Assembly: GCA_022836615.1 (NCBI GenBank)
Contig: MU405225.1
Location: 1 to 64,000 of the forward strand
Source: Annulohypoxylon bovei var. microspora
Taxonomy: Eukaryota; Ascomycota; Sordariomycetes; Xylariales; Hypoxylaceae
DNA: 64,000 bases
Direction of reading: 5' to 3'
Shown here: positions 11,184 to 23,121 of the stretch, piece by piece
Position numbering within the stretch: position 1 is the first letter of the stretch
How the letters are laid out: each line of letters opens with the position of its first letter
The notes under the pieces: model-generated
Seen by the model: only the letters and a program-made list of their open reading frames with translations
Told to the model about the DNA's origin: nothing
Database searches by the model: none
Translations under genes and position numbers: made by a program

Positions 11184-12974
11184 ATGCAGCTCTCACTTTA
11201 TTTGGTCTATTGTGCAATGTGCTTGCTCCAGGCTTTGCCAGCTTTAGCACAAAATGTCACATGGCCTTGGCAGACGTATAAATCCATCTCCTTGGAACCG
11301 TAAGTGGCACCTAGTCTCGTTTATTACTCAGCATTTGAAGTTCATTTACATGGATGACCTATGAGAATATTTTCTATGGTGAAATATCATTGAAATATTC
11401 ATGATCAACGTGGTTCAATACATGACTTGAAAAAAGGCAATTACTTACTTTAGATGGTGCAGACCTTCTTTGAACATAACGAAATATGGCCCGACGTCTC
11501 CTGGATACCTCTTTTTCGACCAAAATGGCGACTATGCGCACAACTACAGCCTTTTCATCATGTCCGATGACAATGAACTCGTTTGGCAGAGCAGTATTGG
11601 CGACTACGCCGCTTTCAGAACTCAGACCTTCGAGGGAAAGCCAGTCTTAACTTTCTTCAACGGAATTTCTCTATCAGAGCCTTACGGATGGGGCTATGGC
11701 ATCATTCAAATTCTAGATGACTCGTATACGAGCATTTACAACGTTTCGTTGACCGCTGAAGAGGAGAATTTTGTGACTATTCCAGAACTCGACCCTACCG
11801 AGCTCGTATCGTATCTCGATATGCACGAATCCAAGATCACGGCACAGGACACTATTCTCGTAACAGTGTACAATGTCACCAAGTACGACCTGAGTTCAGT
11901 TGGTGGCCCAGAAGACGGTTGGGTAGCCGACTGTTTGTTCTACGAGCTGGACATTAAGACCAATGAGATACTTTTCAAGTGGAGTGCCCTGAGCCATGTC
12001 GATCAGATTCCCATTTCAGATGTCCTACAGTTCTATCCCTTAGCAGATTACGGAAAGAACCAATCTCTTCCGTATGGATACTTCCACATGAACTCAATCG
12101 ACAAGTTTGAAGATGGGTCTTATTTGATCTCTTCACGGTACTACTGCTCATTTTTCAAGATTGCGAAGGATGGGACGGTGGAATGGACTATGCAGGTAAG
12201 ATGAACCCGCTACTTCTCTAAATTCACAATTTTTTTCAAGCACAGCCTTTGATTTAGAAATCCGATCTAACAAATTAATAGGGCCAATCCGGCGGAGATT
12301 TTGAGCTTGGCGATGGCCTCTCCTTCAGCTATCAGCACGATGCTAGAATCCACAGCGAAGTGGGAGATACTGTTCAAATTAGTATCTTTGACAACGCAAA
12401 CTCGGACGTCATATCAGGTGTAACCCAGACGAAAGGTATCTTCATGACTTTGAACACGGAAACTAAGAAGGCAACGCTGGACCAGGCCTATACCGATCCC
12501 CAGAACCCGGTTTACGCCAATTCTCAAGGGAACGTCCAAAAGTTAGATGACGGCCACGTTGTCATGGGATACGGTTCGACCCCTAAGATTCGAGAGTATA
12601 GCCAGGATGGTTCTGTCGCGATGACCGCCCAGTTCGGACCCGGCGATGGCTACATATTCTCGTATCGAGCCTTCCGTCTCCCGTGGGTTGGTCAGCCCAA
12701 AACAGCGCCAGCTGCTTTTGCTTGCCTAGACGATGCGAGCAACAAGACAATGGTGTACATGAGTTGGCTTGGTGCGACAGAACATAAAGCTTGGAAAGTG
12801 TTCGCAGGTGCTAGCAACTCTAGTCTCGCTCTGGCCGCCCAGGTGGAGAAGACTGGATTCGAAACGGTGGCAAGCTTACCGGGACAAGTTTCCCTAATCC
12901 GAGTCGAAGCTCAGGGACCCGGCATCACTGCCTCTGGGGTGTCTCCTACGATATTTTCTCAAGACACCTGCTAA
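11184..12974 (+). CDS. Secreted arylsulfotransferase-like protein, 516 aa
   Basis: Exons 11184-11299, 11454-12195 and 12282-12974 join in frame (phases 2 and 0) with GTAAGT and GTAAG donors and TAG acceptors. The start at 11184 gives a clear signal peptide (MQLSLYLVYCAMCLLQALPA, cleavage near residue 23), so the product enters the secretory pathway. The mature protein matches the fungal arylsulfotransferase (ASST) family: GYLFFDQNGDY near the start, then YFHMNSIDKFEDGSYLISSR with FFKIAKDGTVEWTMQ, and after the second intron a FSYQHDAR...ISIFDNANSD segment, a pattern usual in ASST beta-propeller blades. Many N-X-S/T sites (NYS, NVS, NVT, NKT, NSS) fit glycosylation. Bacterial relatives transfer sulfate between phenols; whether fungal members do is not established. 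The length is normal for the fungal group. Confidence 0.82.
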
Positions 12975-14424
12975 TTATGAGTTATGAGGTCACTGCGCCT
13001 TTTGGATGAAAATAATAATAATACTATAGATGTATTGTAAGTTAAGAGGCCGCCACCTAGAATGGAATATCGGAAATATGGATGAAGAAATATTCTCAGT
13101 CATATTTGTCCCATTCAACCATTGTTCATAACGTGTAGTTATCTAATAGAACTTGGACAGTAATCTTTTTTTTTTCCCCATTGGCGGATATCGATGTGCC
13201 AAGGTAAAAAAAGGGGGTATCGTCGTATCCTATTCATAATCTTATGAATAGGCATGTACAATTAGGTATTCACACAATTAATCTCCATTTACGGCGCATA
13301 TAGGGATCCATGCGTCATATTAGTGTAATATTCTCGACTGTAACCTTCAGATTCTAGATCGGATATCCTTCTTACTGCATGCATCGTAGCATCCCGCCCT
13401 TACATATAATTGCTACCTTTCTTCGAACCACTCAGATTATGTTTCTGTCATTGTTTCAACAGCATCCCGATACGGTATTATCGCGATACTTAAATGAAGC
13501 CTTCCGTTTTTGTTAGTTTACTCCTTTTCATGACGTAGCCCCTATTTTGACTACGTCAGTCCTCGCGATCAAACATTCGATTGTGGTAAGTAGAGGAACT
13601 AGATCAATATCATTCGTCTACCTATTATTTCGTTTGGGAATACTGTAATTCTCTCTTGGAAAAAGGGTCGCTTGCCCTAGACAGTAGATAATGCACTATA
13701 GGTACGTAAAAGGCCAGTAAAAATTCTAAAACAGGTTCATGATCTGTGTATTTCTTTATTTAAGCATCTAGTTATGTTGGAAGTAATTTAGCGAAGGAAA
13801 AATATATGTTTGACTAGGTAACTGACTTCTGATTGGCAGGTCTAATCTTTTAGGTCAAGTAAGTTGTGCTCACGGGGCTTTGTAGACTTGGGCCAGTTTA
13901 GGAAGGTAATAAAAGGAGGAAATAAATTGCAAAGAAGAGGGAAAATAGCAAGGCAGCTTCAAGAAAGTAGTTTACCAGAAGGTAAATATTCAATTCGTAG
14001 ATTGTTCGTTTCATGGTGGGATCTAAGTCTAATCTAAGCTTTTGATACCTAGTTGATATCTGTGTCCAACCTGAGAAGCGGCATTTCGCGTTATCTAATA
14101 ATCTATTTACATTGCCCTCATGATGTCCAGCCATATCCCTGCAGAGTTTGAAAATGAAATGGGGAGATAAAGGGAGAAGGAAAAGAATGTCGTGAAGTGA
14201 AAAGTTACAAGAGCGGCTCTGCTGCCCGCCAAAACCCTCAATCTTTGCTTCTCGCCGACAATGCCACTCCTCGGGTCGTGATCCCACGATGAATCCCAAC
14301 TTCATGCTTCGCTAATCCGTACATTGTCACTGTGCCCTCTCCAATGCCCCTAGCAAATTCAGGGGACTTGCCAATATTAGCAATCTTCCGCCCGCTTCAA
14401 CCCCTTTATTATCATTGTCACTGT
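12975..14424. other. Intergenic, convergent 3' regions
   Basis: A gene-free gap between the 3' ends of the arylsulfotransferase-like gene and the TmpA-like gene. A 135-codon minus-strand frame at 13898-14305 has no recognisable domain and no coding-like bias. T-rich and AT-rich runs (13165-13175 and elsewhere) are consistent with 3' UTR and terminator sequence. Confidence 0.5.
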
Positions 14425-15977
14425 TTAAGAGTCGAAGATAGCACCGTACGCTGGGACGCCACGAGTAGTCATGCCGTAGACGACCTTCTCTGTCACCTTG
14501 GGGTTGGAGATGATGAAGACAGCCTCGGCGTTGGATTCGTGGACGAGTTGGTAGACTTCCCGAACAATGTCGGGGTATCCCCTCACGTGGGTGTTCCAGA
14601 TCACAGCGTTGGGGTCGGCTCGCTTAACCTCAGCCACCACTTGGGGACCATATGTCTCGTTAGGCTCTCGGGTGCTCCAGAATACACGGCGGGGAGTGAT
14701 ACCAGCGAACAGAAGCGACAGGCAAGGGCCGATACCAGATCCGGTGGCGACGACAACTATTCGCTGGAACAGCTTGGAGGTGTAGAGGAGACCGTGGAGG
14801 GGAGCACCACGGACCCATAGCTTTCGCTCGTTGGGCTTCATGATCTGCTTCTTGGTCCAGTCGCCTGCGTTGCTGACCACGACGCTGAAGCCGTTGATCT
14901 TTCCGGACTCGGGGTCAATGTCGGGGATGGTGGCGAAAGCGTGCCACTCAGTCAAGGGCTTGTCGCTGATCTTGAGACCGTAGAAAGGTGCCATTCCCAT
15001 GTACTTGAAATGCAGACGGGTAGCGTGCTCACTCAGCTTCTCGGGGTACACCACGCGGTGGCGCAGACGAGACCAGGAGGCGATGGTGCATGTAGTTGAG
15101 ATGCAGATACACCAGAAGTTGGGGGAGTGGATAAGGACGTAGCCAATAGAGCTCTCCCATTGTCTAGCAGTAACTCTAGCAGAGAAGATGTTGTGAATCC
15201 AGAAGGTTGTCAGAGCTGTCCAACCAGCGAAACGGTGGAAAGCCTCGAAGTAGTCGTGGAACCTTCGGCGCAGGTTAGGATGGGCTGAAGTTAAGATGAC
15301 GATGAACATTGTGACCAAGATCCAGCTAGTAATCATGTTTACCAGCTCATCGGTCACCGGCTCGTCAATCCATTCCTTAGTTGCCAATATCGTATATAGG
15401 AGATACCATACTACCGCAGCAGTTCCCGCCCCACTGTGGCAACCTCCGTAGTGAAAGACCTTTGCGAGGCGCTTCCGGATGTAGAGGGGCCACGAGTGGG
15501 GGACGCAGGTGCAGATTTCATAGCAGAGGTTGACGAATTCCTCCTGACGGAACAGAATGCTAACCATAAGATTTGCAGATGCGGCGCTACCCACATCTCG
15601 CGAGTTAGGGTTACCCTTGTTGGCTGCCATCAAGGCAACGAAGACAGCCAGGTTGACGGTAAATATGACTCCGAATATTTTCCTATACGAGGAGGCATAT
15701 TTGTCTGAAGAATCTACGTTAGTGGTATGTTGCTGTGGTAGACTAGGGGTGGAGACTTACGGCGGATTTGTCGACTCAACTCGGATCCAAGCTGTTCCGG
15801 AAGAACCGCACGCTCGGTGACCCTCTCAACCTGCTTCTCATTTTCGCCCTTTCCGGAGTGAATCGACGGCGTGGTCGTTCCCGTTGAGGGCCCGGTCGAC
15901 GCCAAAGTTGAGGCAATGGGCGTCGGTTCCAAATCGAAGGCCCCCGGCTGTCCCTTTTCAGAATGGTTGTGCGTCAT
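14425..15977 (-). CDS. TmpA-like membrane FAD/NADPH oxidoreductase, 498 aa
   Basis: Two exons on the minus strand, 15977-15761 and 15704-14425, with a 56-nt intron (GTAAGT donor, CAG acceptor); the phase is kept. The first exon encodes a disordered Ser/Thr/Pro-rich cytosolic tail. Then come about five hydrophobic segments: FGVIFTVNLAVFVALMAAN, TAAVVWYLLYTILA, MITSWILVTMFIVILTSAHP, FAGWTALTTFWIHNIF and FWCICISTTCTIAS. The C-terminal half is ferredoxin-reductase-like, with IVVVATGSGIGPCLSLLFAG as the nucleotide-binding loop at about residues 388-406 and FWSTREPNETYG after it. This matches Aspergillus TmpA, a plasma-membrane flavoprotein needed for conidiation signalling, and is related to ferric reductases but lacks their bis-heme histidine pattern as far as I can see. 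A metalloreductase role cannot be ruled out. Confidence 0.78.
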
Positions 15978-18900
15978 GGTGAAAAGAGGATAAGGATGTC
16001 TGTCTCTAATCTTTGGGTTGTTGTTCTTTGGGGTTGGTTGGCACGAGGAATTCTAGAAATCGAAGGAAACGACGGGTTGAAGGCAAGGGGTATAAGTACT
16101 AGTGAGGCACGAGATTCTCGGCTTCATCTATGCGCGATGAGATAGGGTCCCTCAAGCTCTAAGTTACTATTCATCCCCGACCCATCGAACGATACAGCTT
16201 CTTCCATATCGCAAAGATCAACGATGCCCTGGTCCTTCATGGTAGGACCTCCGGGCCTAGATGGGCGTGGCGTGCATCCCCAGTTTCAACGATGATGGAG
16301 TCAACCAAATTATCAAGCTTTGTATCTTGTTTGCTTTACCAACTACTTGAAATGGAAATTCCCCATGATGATCCTGGTCAGTGTCGCCTCAAATCTGATC
16401 TAACAATCCACAAAAGAGCAAGCATGGCATGCGGGCATCATCCCTAGGAAGTTGTGTGTGGATAGCCACTCGTTGCTGTCATTGTGGGGATCGAAGTCCC
16501 TAGATTCAGGAACCGTTAACCGCAACACAACATATCTGTGCATATCTGCACGCCACGTCGGCACATTGTAAAGAACCGGGTGTAGAGCTGCGTGGTGGTT
16601 TACTGGGACAATTAACACGCCCAGCCCTATCAGAGGTGCGTTACCAGATCTCGAGTCCGAATCTAGTCATCAGGACCAAGGGAACAGATACAACTTACTA
16701 CGCCACTTGCTCGTCTGCTTTAACCCTAACCATCATCGACTGATCATTTTCAGGTGAGTACATCCATTATATAATACACATCTCAGTGGCTACTAGTAAC
16801 AGACTTAGATGAGAAGGGCACATGTTACGCACGAAGAACATATTGATGCGAGACATAGAAGGTAGGTAGGTACGTAGTTACATAATAATAAATTATATCT
16901 TACCGAGATTCTAGATATACTAATACTATTTAGCTAGGTAGAATCGTTTTGACCGTTTCTTGCCTAGTTCTCACTATGCGGCTAGAATTATTAGGGACAT
17001 GCGGCTGTGCTCAGAGGTCACATTGGTCATGGGCAGGCATTAGGTAACAGGTCGGGAGTGATCACACCGTGAGTTCGCCTATCCGTTGTTGAGGCTGAGT
17101 GACAGCTTTGGCAGGTAGTACCGGGTTTTTATCTCTACCGTGTTACGAGTTTCATTCTTATTGGCTTATACACGATGGATCCCCCTTGTCTTTGCATCGA
17201 ACTACTAAGAGGCATACCTCCTCTATGGGCATTTACTTACTACATATTCCCATCACGTTTTCTAGAGCTCAACCGTGATGGCTCCCCATACGTTATCTCG
17301 TTCATTTCCAAGACTTGACGTGGTTCGCTCGATAGTCAACCGCAGATATCTAGGTTCACCTTCTTTCGGGGTGGGACCTGAAAGGGTAAAGTTGTGCTAA
17401 ACGAGGTTACAAGATAGACCACAGGGTCCTCCTAAAAGGCAAAAAGGTAGAGCTGTTACGCGATAAAAACCATCATGGGAGGCAAGAAATTCGTACGCGG
17501 TAGGTGTTGAGAAGTTCAAAGCTTGGCATCGCCGCCAAGGTTGTCACTACAAGGACCGGGTAGTAAGTAATTATCCACAGTGTCTTAGTCACCTACTATG
17601 TAGGTATGTTATAATACGTGTACTATAAGCTAATTCCTCCTAGTCCTCTTGTTTAGGTATCTGTTAACTAATGTCGGTAAGTTGATAACGTCCCAGATAA
17701 AAGTACACTCCCGTCAGCTCTACTAGAACTTAGAAGGATATAAGTCGTAACTATAGCTTCTCGAACAATTCTAAGGTCGAATTTAACCCGCGAACGGGAT
17801 AATACCTAATATGCGATCGTAGTGATCGGCACTCTCGGGATGATCTGTTCGGGGATGCTGATCCCTGTTCGTACGTACACTTAAGTCGACCACCCACCCT
17901 ACCACCACATCCCACCCGACCCGCCACGCTTAACCCGTCTTTAATTCAGCTTGTTCGACCCGAAATCTTGAATACACGTTCGTCATTCACTTCTGCCAGA
18001 TGTCTATGCCAGATGCCTACAAGGTACTTTAATCCCTGTAGATGCCTACGGGAATCTAACGATCAAATTCGGGTCTTGAACATCATCCGATACGGCAGCA
18101 CTATTGGTGCCATCCCATCCCTCAAGAGTCTCGCATGTGATTGGCCCACCACCACAGCTCAGGGGTCTCCTCTAAGATGCATTCGACTTCGCAGATTGCA
18201 ACCCATCCCAACCTTATCTGATTCCAATACAGGGTGTTCCAGTTTTCTTCAACGTCGCGTCCAATTACATCACGCCGTCGATTGAGGAAGTCCAGACTTT
18301 AGGACCCTTATTGTTTCAATTCTAACCCTCCCTGCGATCCCCTCGCCTTCACATGCCGAGAGATAACAACCCCCAACGATCCGGTCTTCTTTACCAACTG
18401 GGCGGACCGTGATCACTACATTTTACTATGACCCGTGGGCCTCACACTCACATTTACACTACACTGCTTACACCTGATGCTATCGCTAGGATGGCATGTC
18501 ATAGTAAGCGACATTAACATAGGCTTATGGAATGCTATTCATCTAGACGATCATACCCAGTTGAGACTGGACTCCGAGTATCCAGTATTCCAAATGTAGA
18601 AGCTGGCTTGATTCAAACCCGCTTTAGGAAGAAAACTTAGTTATTGTGAGAATTTTGCTGGGTATCTCGAGATTCTTTTCATTTGAGAACGACATTCGGT
18701 TGCGACTACAAAAATTCCATTGGTGGTCTTAGCCATGACTGAAAACCATATTCTAGTGTGTGAATGCGTCATCCAGCAAGAATAATTACAATATCGCATC
18801 ATTACACAAGGAAATCATAGGGTTAGATGAATTTCTGGGGTGCAGATATTTTTGCCACATTAATATACGATAGATTACCTAGGTAACTGCCCATCGACGC

Positions 18901-20904
18901 AGTCCGAGAGGTCGCGGTTCATGAGATAGAGACTATTAAAACATTTCTTTTACGAGAATCAAATTGTGATCTAGAGAGTGTGCGAATATTTGGTTATGTG
19001 AAACACACCACGTTATTTTTTTTAAATGAAATTAACATGGCCCGAGACAACTTTGATATATGAAGCCATTCACGGTGCCATCGCTGTGAAAGTCAAGTGT
19101 TGAGATCTGTATATCTTCTCTTTTCTTGCCACGGATTATGTTATGTGCTTACAAGTGTGGTTTACTTAGGTATGATAAGAGATGAAATAAGTCTTGTGTG
19201 GAATATGCAAAAACATCTCGAATAGTCATACACGGTCCACTCGACTATCTTCATCGAGGGTTAATACATCACCACTAGGTATGCATACTACCTTATGTCC
19301 CTCTTCTTTAACAAACTTATCCAGTCATGAGTACCTGGGTATACTTGGCATTTTCGAAGTTGATTTAATATGCTAAAAGCAGCACAACAGTCACATGTTT
19401 GAGGATGAGGGAACATATTTCCCTTCCCGAAGATGGCAAACCAGCTAACTGTAGTAATATATGGTGATGGTTAAGATCGTACTCAAGTCTCAAGAAGTTA
19501 GCCAAGACAACAACTAACGTCATCAGAGTTGAAGCTGACGTCGGCTTCTCCGAATGGGTGATTCTTTAAAACAGTCTCGGGTACCGACGTGACAAAAAGC
19601 TATTCAAGTATTCGTACATTTATCTCAACCGGGCTATAAAAGTCTTCCGATATTATGTTAGCTACGGGCATATTTCTCTTCAAGCTCTGATAAGAAGATT
19701 CTACATTTTAAGGCCTTATTGAAGGTCCCGACACGTTCGGGCGCTCAGATAAGGGCCCCGAGGTAGTTTCCATGCACACACCTAGGTGAGTGATATTTAT
19801 TTGTTATTTAATCTTCGGGGGCTTGCCACCGCCTTTTTATTTCGATGTTTTCATAGGCTCTTCCAAGAGCTCTTTTGAGCTCATTTAATACTACCAGGGG
19901 TTATGATTAATTATTAATGTGGCCCCTATCCCGTCTGTCGGGACTTAGGCCCGGGGATCAAGTTTGTATACCTACCCAAGCACCAAGTAACCAATTTGCT
20001 ACATAATGTGGATGTTTCTCCATGAAACAATGATGTCTCATGGCCTTGTTAAAAAGCCTTGGTTTGTGTAAAACAAATGGTGTCTACACGGCATAGAAAC
20101 CTTTAGGGCTGGAGGGTTTAGGCTCACTACCGATTAGATAAATTCTTTCCTTCGTGTTATGAATATAGGTAAACTTATGGAAGGTAAGTACCGATCTATC
20201 ATTAACATAAGGAACAACTATGACTTTATTACGGCACCAAGCTTAGATACAAGATGGAAGCGAACAGAGGTGGCAAATTACAGCCGTTTAAGTCGACCTA
20301 GAATGGGTAAATAATGTGAACTTCAGTGGGTATTTCTAATGCACTTATAAAAGAAAGCTTATGAAGGTTAAGGCCAAAAGTTTTGCTCATATTTCGCAGT
20401 TTTTGCCCAGTGCGTGATTAGGTCAGCAATTAGTCGGTACTGCATCTGCTTTAAGCTAAGCCTCAGGCTTATTAATAGTGATATCTCTGCTAAAACTTAG
20501 TGGTTAACTGCTACAGCTTAGGGCACTCGGCCACTAAGACAAAGCTTCTTACAGTGCATAAAGACCGGCTTAGTTCACACGGTTTTAACCCCTGACTACC
20601 AATGTGCAAAAATTTTGGTCTTGACCTTCATACCATACCTATCTACTCAAACCTATGTGTTTTTAACCAATAAAGACTTACCATTAACTAAGCTACGGCA
20701 ACTTTCAACCGTCGTCCAGACGTTCCATCAGCCATCCACGTGGCAGTCACGCTTAATGCAACCCAACGCTGACTGATGTCCGATTCGAAGGCTGCGCGTT
20801 GTGCTTCTTTATATTTATATCTTATAGGAAGTCAAAGCTGAAGCCAGAACGCTGATGCATTAGTACTCCTTAAAGTGAAGTCAAATTCCTTAGTTTCATG
20901 ACAG
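15978..20904. other. Gene-poor 4.9-kb intergenic region
   Basis: There is no supported gene on either strand. Features seen: GGTAGGTAGGTACGTA (about 16861), a coding-like but broken stretch around 17968-18330, an orphan TATA-type promoter sequence GGGCTATAAAAG (19631-19642), and an inverted repeat CTTAGTGG / CCACTAAG (20496-20503 and 20531-20538) about 370 bp upstream of the second HET gene. Frames of 60-105 codons here have no recognisable domain. Confidence 0.5.
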
Positions 20905-20942
20905 ATGGATCATTTCAATGGTCTCGATCCTTTTCGCTATGA
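20898..20942 (+). promoter_or_regulatory. Overlapping uORF at the HET start
   Basis: An ATG at 20898, 7 nt before the HET start and in another frame, opens a 14-codon frame that ends at 20942 inside the HET coding sequence. If it lies in the mRNA it would lower initiation at 20905 unless skipped by leaky scanning. Transcript start is unknown. Confidence 0.3.
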
Positions 20943-23121
20943 GGACCAGCCTCTGTTTCCTATACAATGGCTGAAATTTGACCACTTAAAATACCCTCTT
21001 TGTTCGTTTAGTGAATATCCAACCTTACGAGGATGGAGCCCAGATGCTGTGCAAGTAATGAAAAGGGCTGAAGTGGACATCGCGTTTTGCAGAGACACAC
21101 TACCCATGCTTCAGAGCTGGTTGTTTTTAGGAACTCTCGAATCGATCACGAAGCGCCGAATCCAATCCAACCAGTATATTCGAATCAGACAGAAGGAGCA
21201 GGTTATATCAACGAGATTCTTGGTCGATCTCTGGAAGGATTGGAGATTTTCAACTAAAAGCCTTCCAGTCCACGAAAGGGAGAATCGATGCCGCGAGATT
21301 GCTGATATCCTCTCCGAGATCCAATTTTGGTGCCTGAAGCTCGGTAACTGGCAGGAGAATGACATAGATCGCCGTAGAGGCACATCAATAGGGGTGCGAA
21401 ACCCCCCCAATGAGGTCGACTCGGTCTGCGCTCTGCTTACTTTGGTTGGTGAAAGTATCAATACCGAGAGGACATTCCTACCGGAATCAAGATCCTTACA
21501 TCGTGGATTCAAGGGTTGCTATACGCCTGAAAGCGAGAACCGATTGACTCATCGTCTTGTTGCGTGTGGGTGGTGTCCGTTTATGGCACGAATCCTTTTT
21601 ACATACGGCTATTCGATGGCTGAATTTGCCCGTTACTTCAACACAAAGGAGCCACCTTGGAGGACTCATAGGAAGTGCTCACCACTTTACTGCGTTGCCT
21701 ATAAGGTTGACGAGGCTTCGTATCAGCCTGGACACGACATCCAAGGTTGCAGCTGCTCATATCTAAAACCACCCCTGTGCGATGTCACGTCTTTACTCAA
21801 ACAAGGGAAGATTCCAGTTATCTCTATTGAGGGGCAGCAAGAAGCAAGGTCGATTCCCCAGAATCTAAAGCAGGGTAATTTCTCTCTCCAAGTCAGCGAC
21901 TCTTCCGAAATAGAAGCCTCTGGTGGGTATGCTGCGTTCTCCCATGTTTGGTCCGACAGGATGGGTAGCACCACGGAGAATGGCCTACCCACTTGTCTTG
22001 TCGCCAGTCTTTTCGAGAGGGCGTATGCTCTTGGCTTTAAGTATATCTGGATCGACTCGCTCTGCGTCCCACAGCGAGACGACGCTCGCATCCAGGCCAT
22101 CATATTGATGAATGCAACATACAAGAATTCTGCAGTGACGATCGTCCTTGATTCTCATATCAGGCAAAAGCACTTCAATACTGGGTGGCCGCCTCTAGAG
22201 ACTACACTTCTGGCCATAGTGACATCACCTTGGATGCAGCGTCTGTGGACACTTCCAGAGGCAATTCTTCCAGCGCGATTGATCTTCCAGTTTCGGAACG
22301 CGCTAGTAAGTGCCAAAGACATTTACGATGTCATTATTGACTATTCCCAACAACATTTCAATACCGTCATCCAGACACTTTCAATGCAATTTGTCAGGAT
22401 GCTAATGCTTACGGATATACTGACGCAGGGGTTCGGAAAAGAGATAGACTTAGCAGAAATGTTACATATGCTTCGGCTGCGAAGTACGTCGAGGGCCAAG
22501 GATGAAGTTATCGCCATCGCCGACCTGCTCGACCTAGATGTAAAACCTCTCCTCGCTGCGAAGAACATTGAGGAACAACGAAAGCTATTCTTCCAGGCCC
22601 GAGGACGAATCCCTAGCGACATTATATTTACATCAGCCCCCCGAATGACATCGCCCGGGTTTTGTTGGGCGCCGCTATCGTTTCTTGCGAACGATAAGAC
22701 ACCAGACATTCGCGGAGCCTGCGCCACAAAAAAGAGAAACAAGCTAGCCCGATGCCTTCCCGCAGGAGGGTTGATTGGTTCTTATCAGGTGTCTCGGCTG
22801 TCACGTCCATGCACCTTGCAGTATTCAACTGCGGTGACAATTCGGTACGGCGAGGTGCCGAAGAAGGTTAGGATGGCAAAGACGGTGGATGTAGCCAAGT
22901 CGATCAAGTTCGATGCTTTTGCTATACTACCTCGCATGGGTATCAATGTCTTGAAGGTTGCTGCCGCTATGACATACAAGAACGAATCAGTTGATGGGGT
23001 ACCAACGTATGAATACCAAGGTCGAATTTTGATTGGAGACTCAACCGTGTGGTCAAGTAGTACGGCCAACTGGATAGATGTATGTGATTTCCAAGAGGAA
23101 GTTGAGATTATTTTACTTTGA
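20905..23121 (+). CDS. HET-domain protein with Cys-rich N-terminal half, 738 aa
   Basis: Intronless HET-family gene of a different subtype from the one at 7.3 kb. The first ~330 residues hold the Cys/His pattern found upstream of the domain in one fungal subgroup: VACGWCPF at about residue 222, then HRKCSPLYC and YQPGHDIQGCSCSYL, perhaps metal-binding. The HET motifs follow: YAAFSHVWSD at residue 342 and YIWIDSLCVPQRDD at about residue 380, then NATYKNSAVTIVLD. SPWMQRLWTLPEA corresponds to the SRWWTLQE-type block, with RLWTLPEA kept. The function is inferred as non-self recognition and cell death after hyphal fusion. An out-of-frame ATG at 20898 opens a 14-codon frame that overlaps this start. 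A TTATATTTATAT stretch about 90 bp upstream could serve as TATA box. Confidence 0.88.
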   Translation: MDHFNGLDPFRYEDQPLFPIQWLKFDHLKYPLCSFSEYPTLRGWSPDAVQVMKRAEVDIAFCRDTLPMLQSWLFLGTLESITKRRIQSNQYIRIRQKEQVISTRFLVDLWKDWRFSTKSLPVHERENRCREIADILSEIQFWCLKLGNWQENDIDRRRGTSIGVRNPPNEVDSVCALLTLVGESINTERTFLPESRSLHRGFKGCYTPESENRLTHRLVACGWCPFMARILFTYGYSMAEFARYFNTKEPPWRTHRKCSPLYCVAYKVDEASYQPGHDIQGCSCSYLKPPLCDVTSLLKQGKIPVISIEGQQEARSIPQNLKQGNFSLQVSDSSEIEASGGYAAFSHVWSDRMGSTTENGLPTCLVASLFERAYALGFKYIWIDSLCVPQRDDARIQAIILMNATYKNSAVTIVLDSHIRQKHFNTGWPPLETTLLAIVTSPWMQRLWTLPEAILPARLIFQFRNALVSAKDIYDVIIDYSQQHFNTVIQTLSMQFVRMLMLTDILTQGFGKEIDLAEMLHMLRLRSTSRAKDEVIAIADLLDLDVKPLLAAKNIEEQRKLFFQARGRIPSDIIFTSAPRMTSPGFCWAPLSFLANDKTPDIRGACATKKRNKLARCLPAGGLIGSYQVSRLSRPCTLQYSTAVTIRYGEVPKKVRMAKTVDVAKSIKFDAFAILPRMGINVLKVAAAMTYKNESVDGVPTYEYQGRILIGDSTVWSSSTANWIDVCDFQEEVEIILL

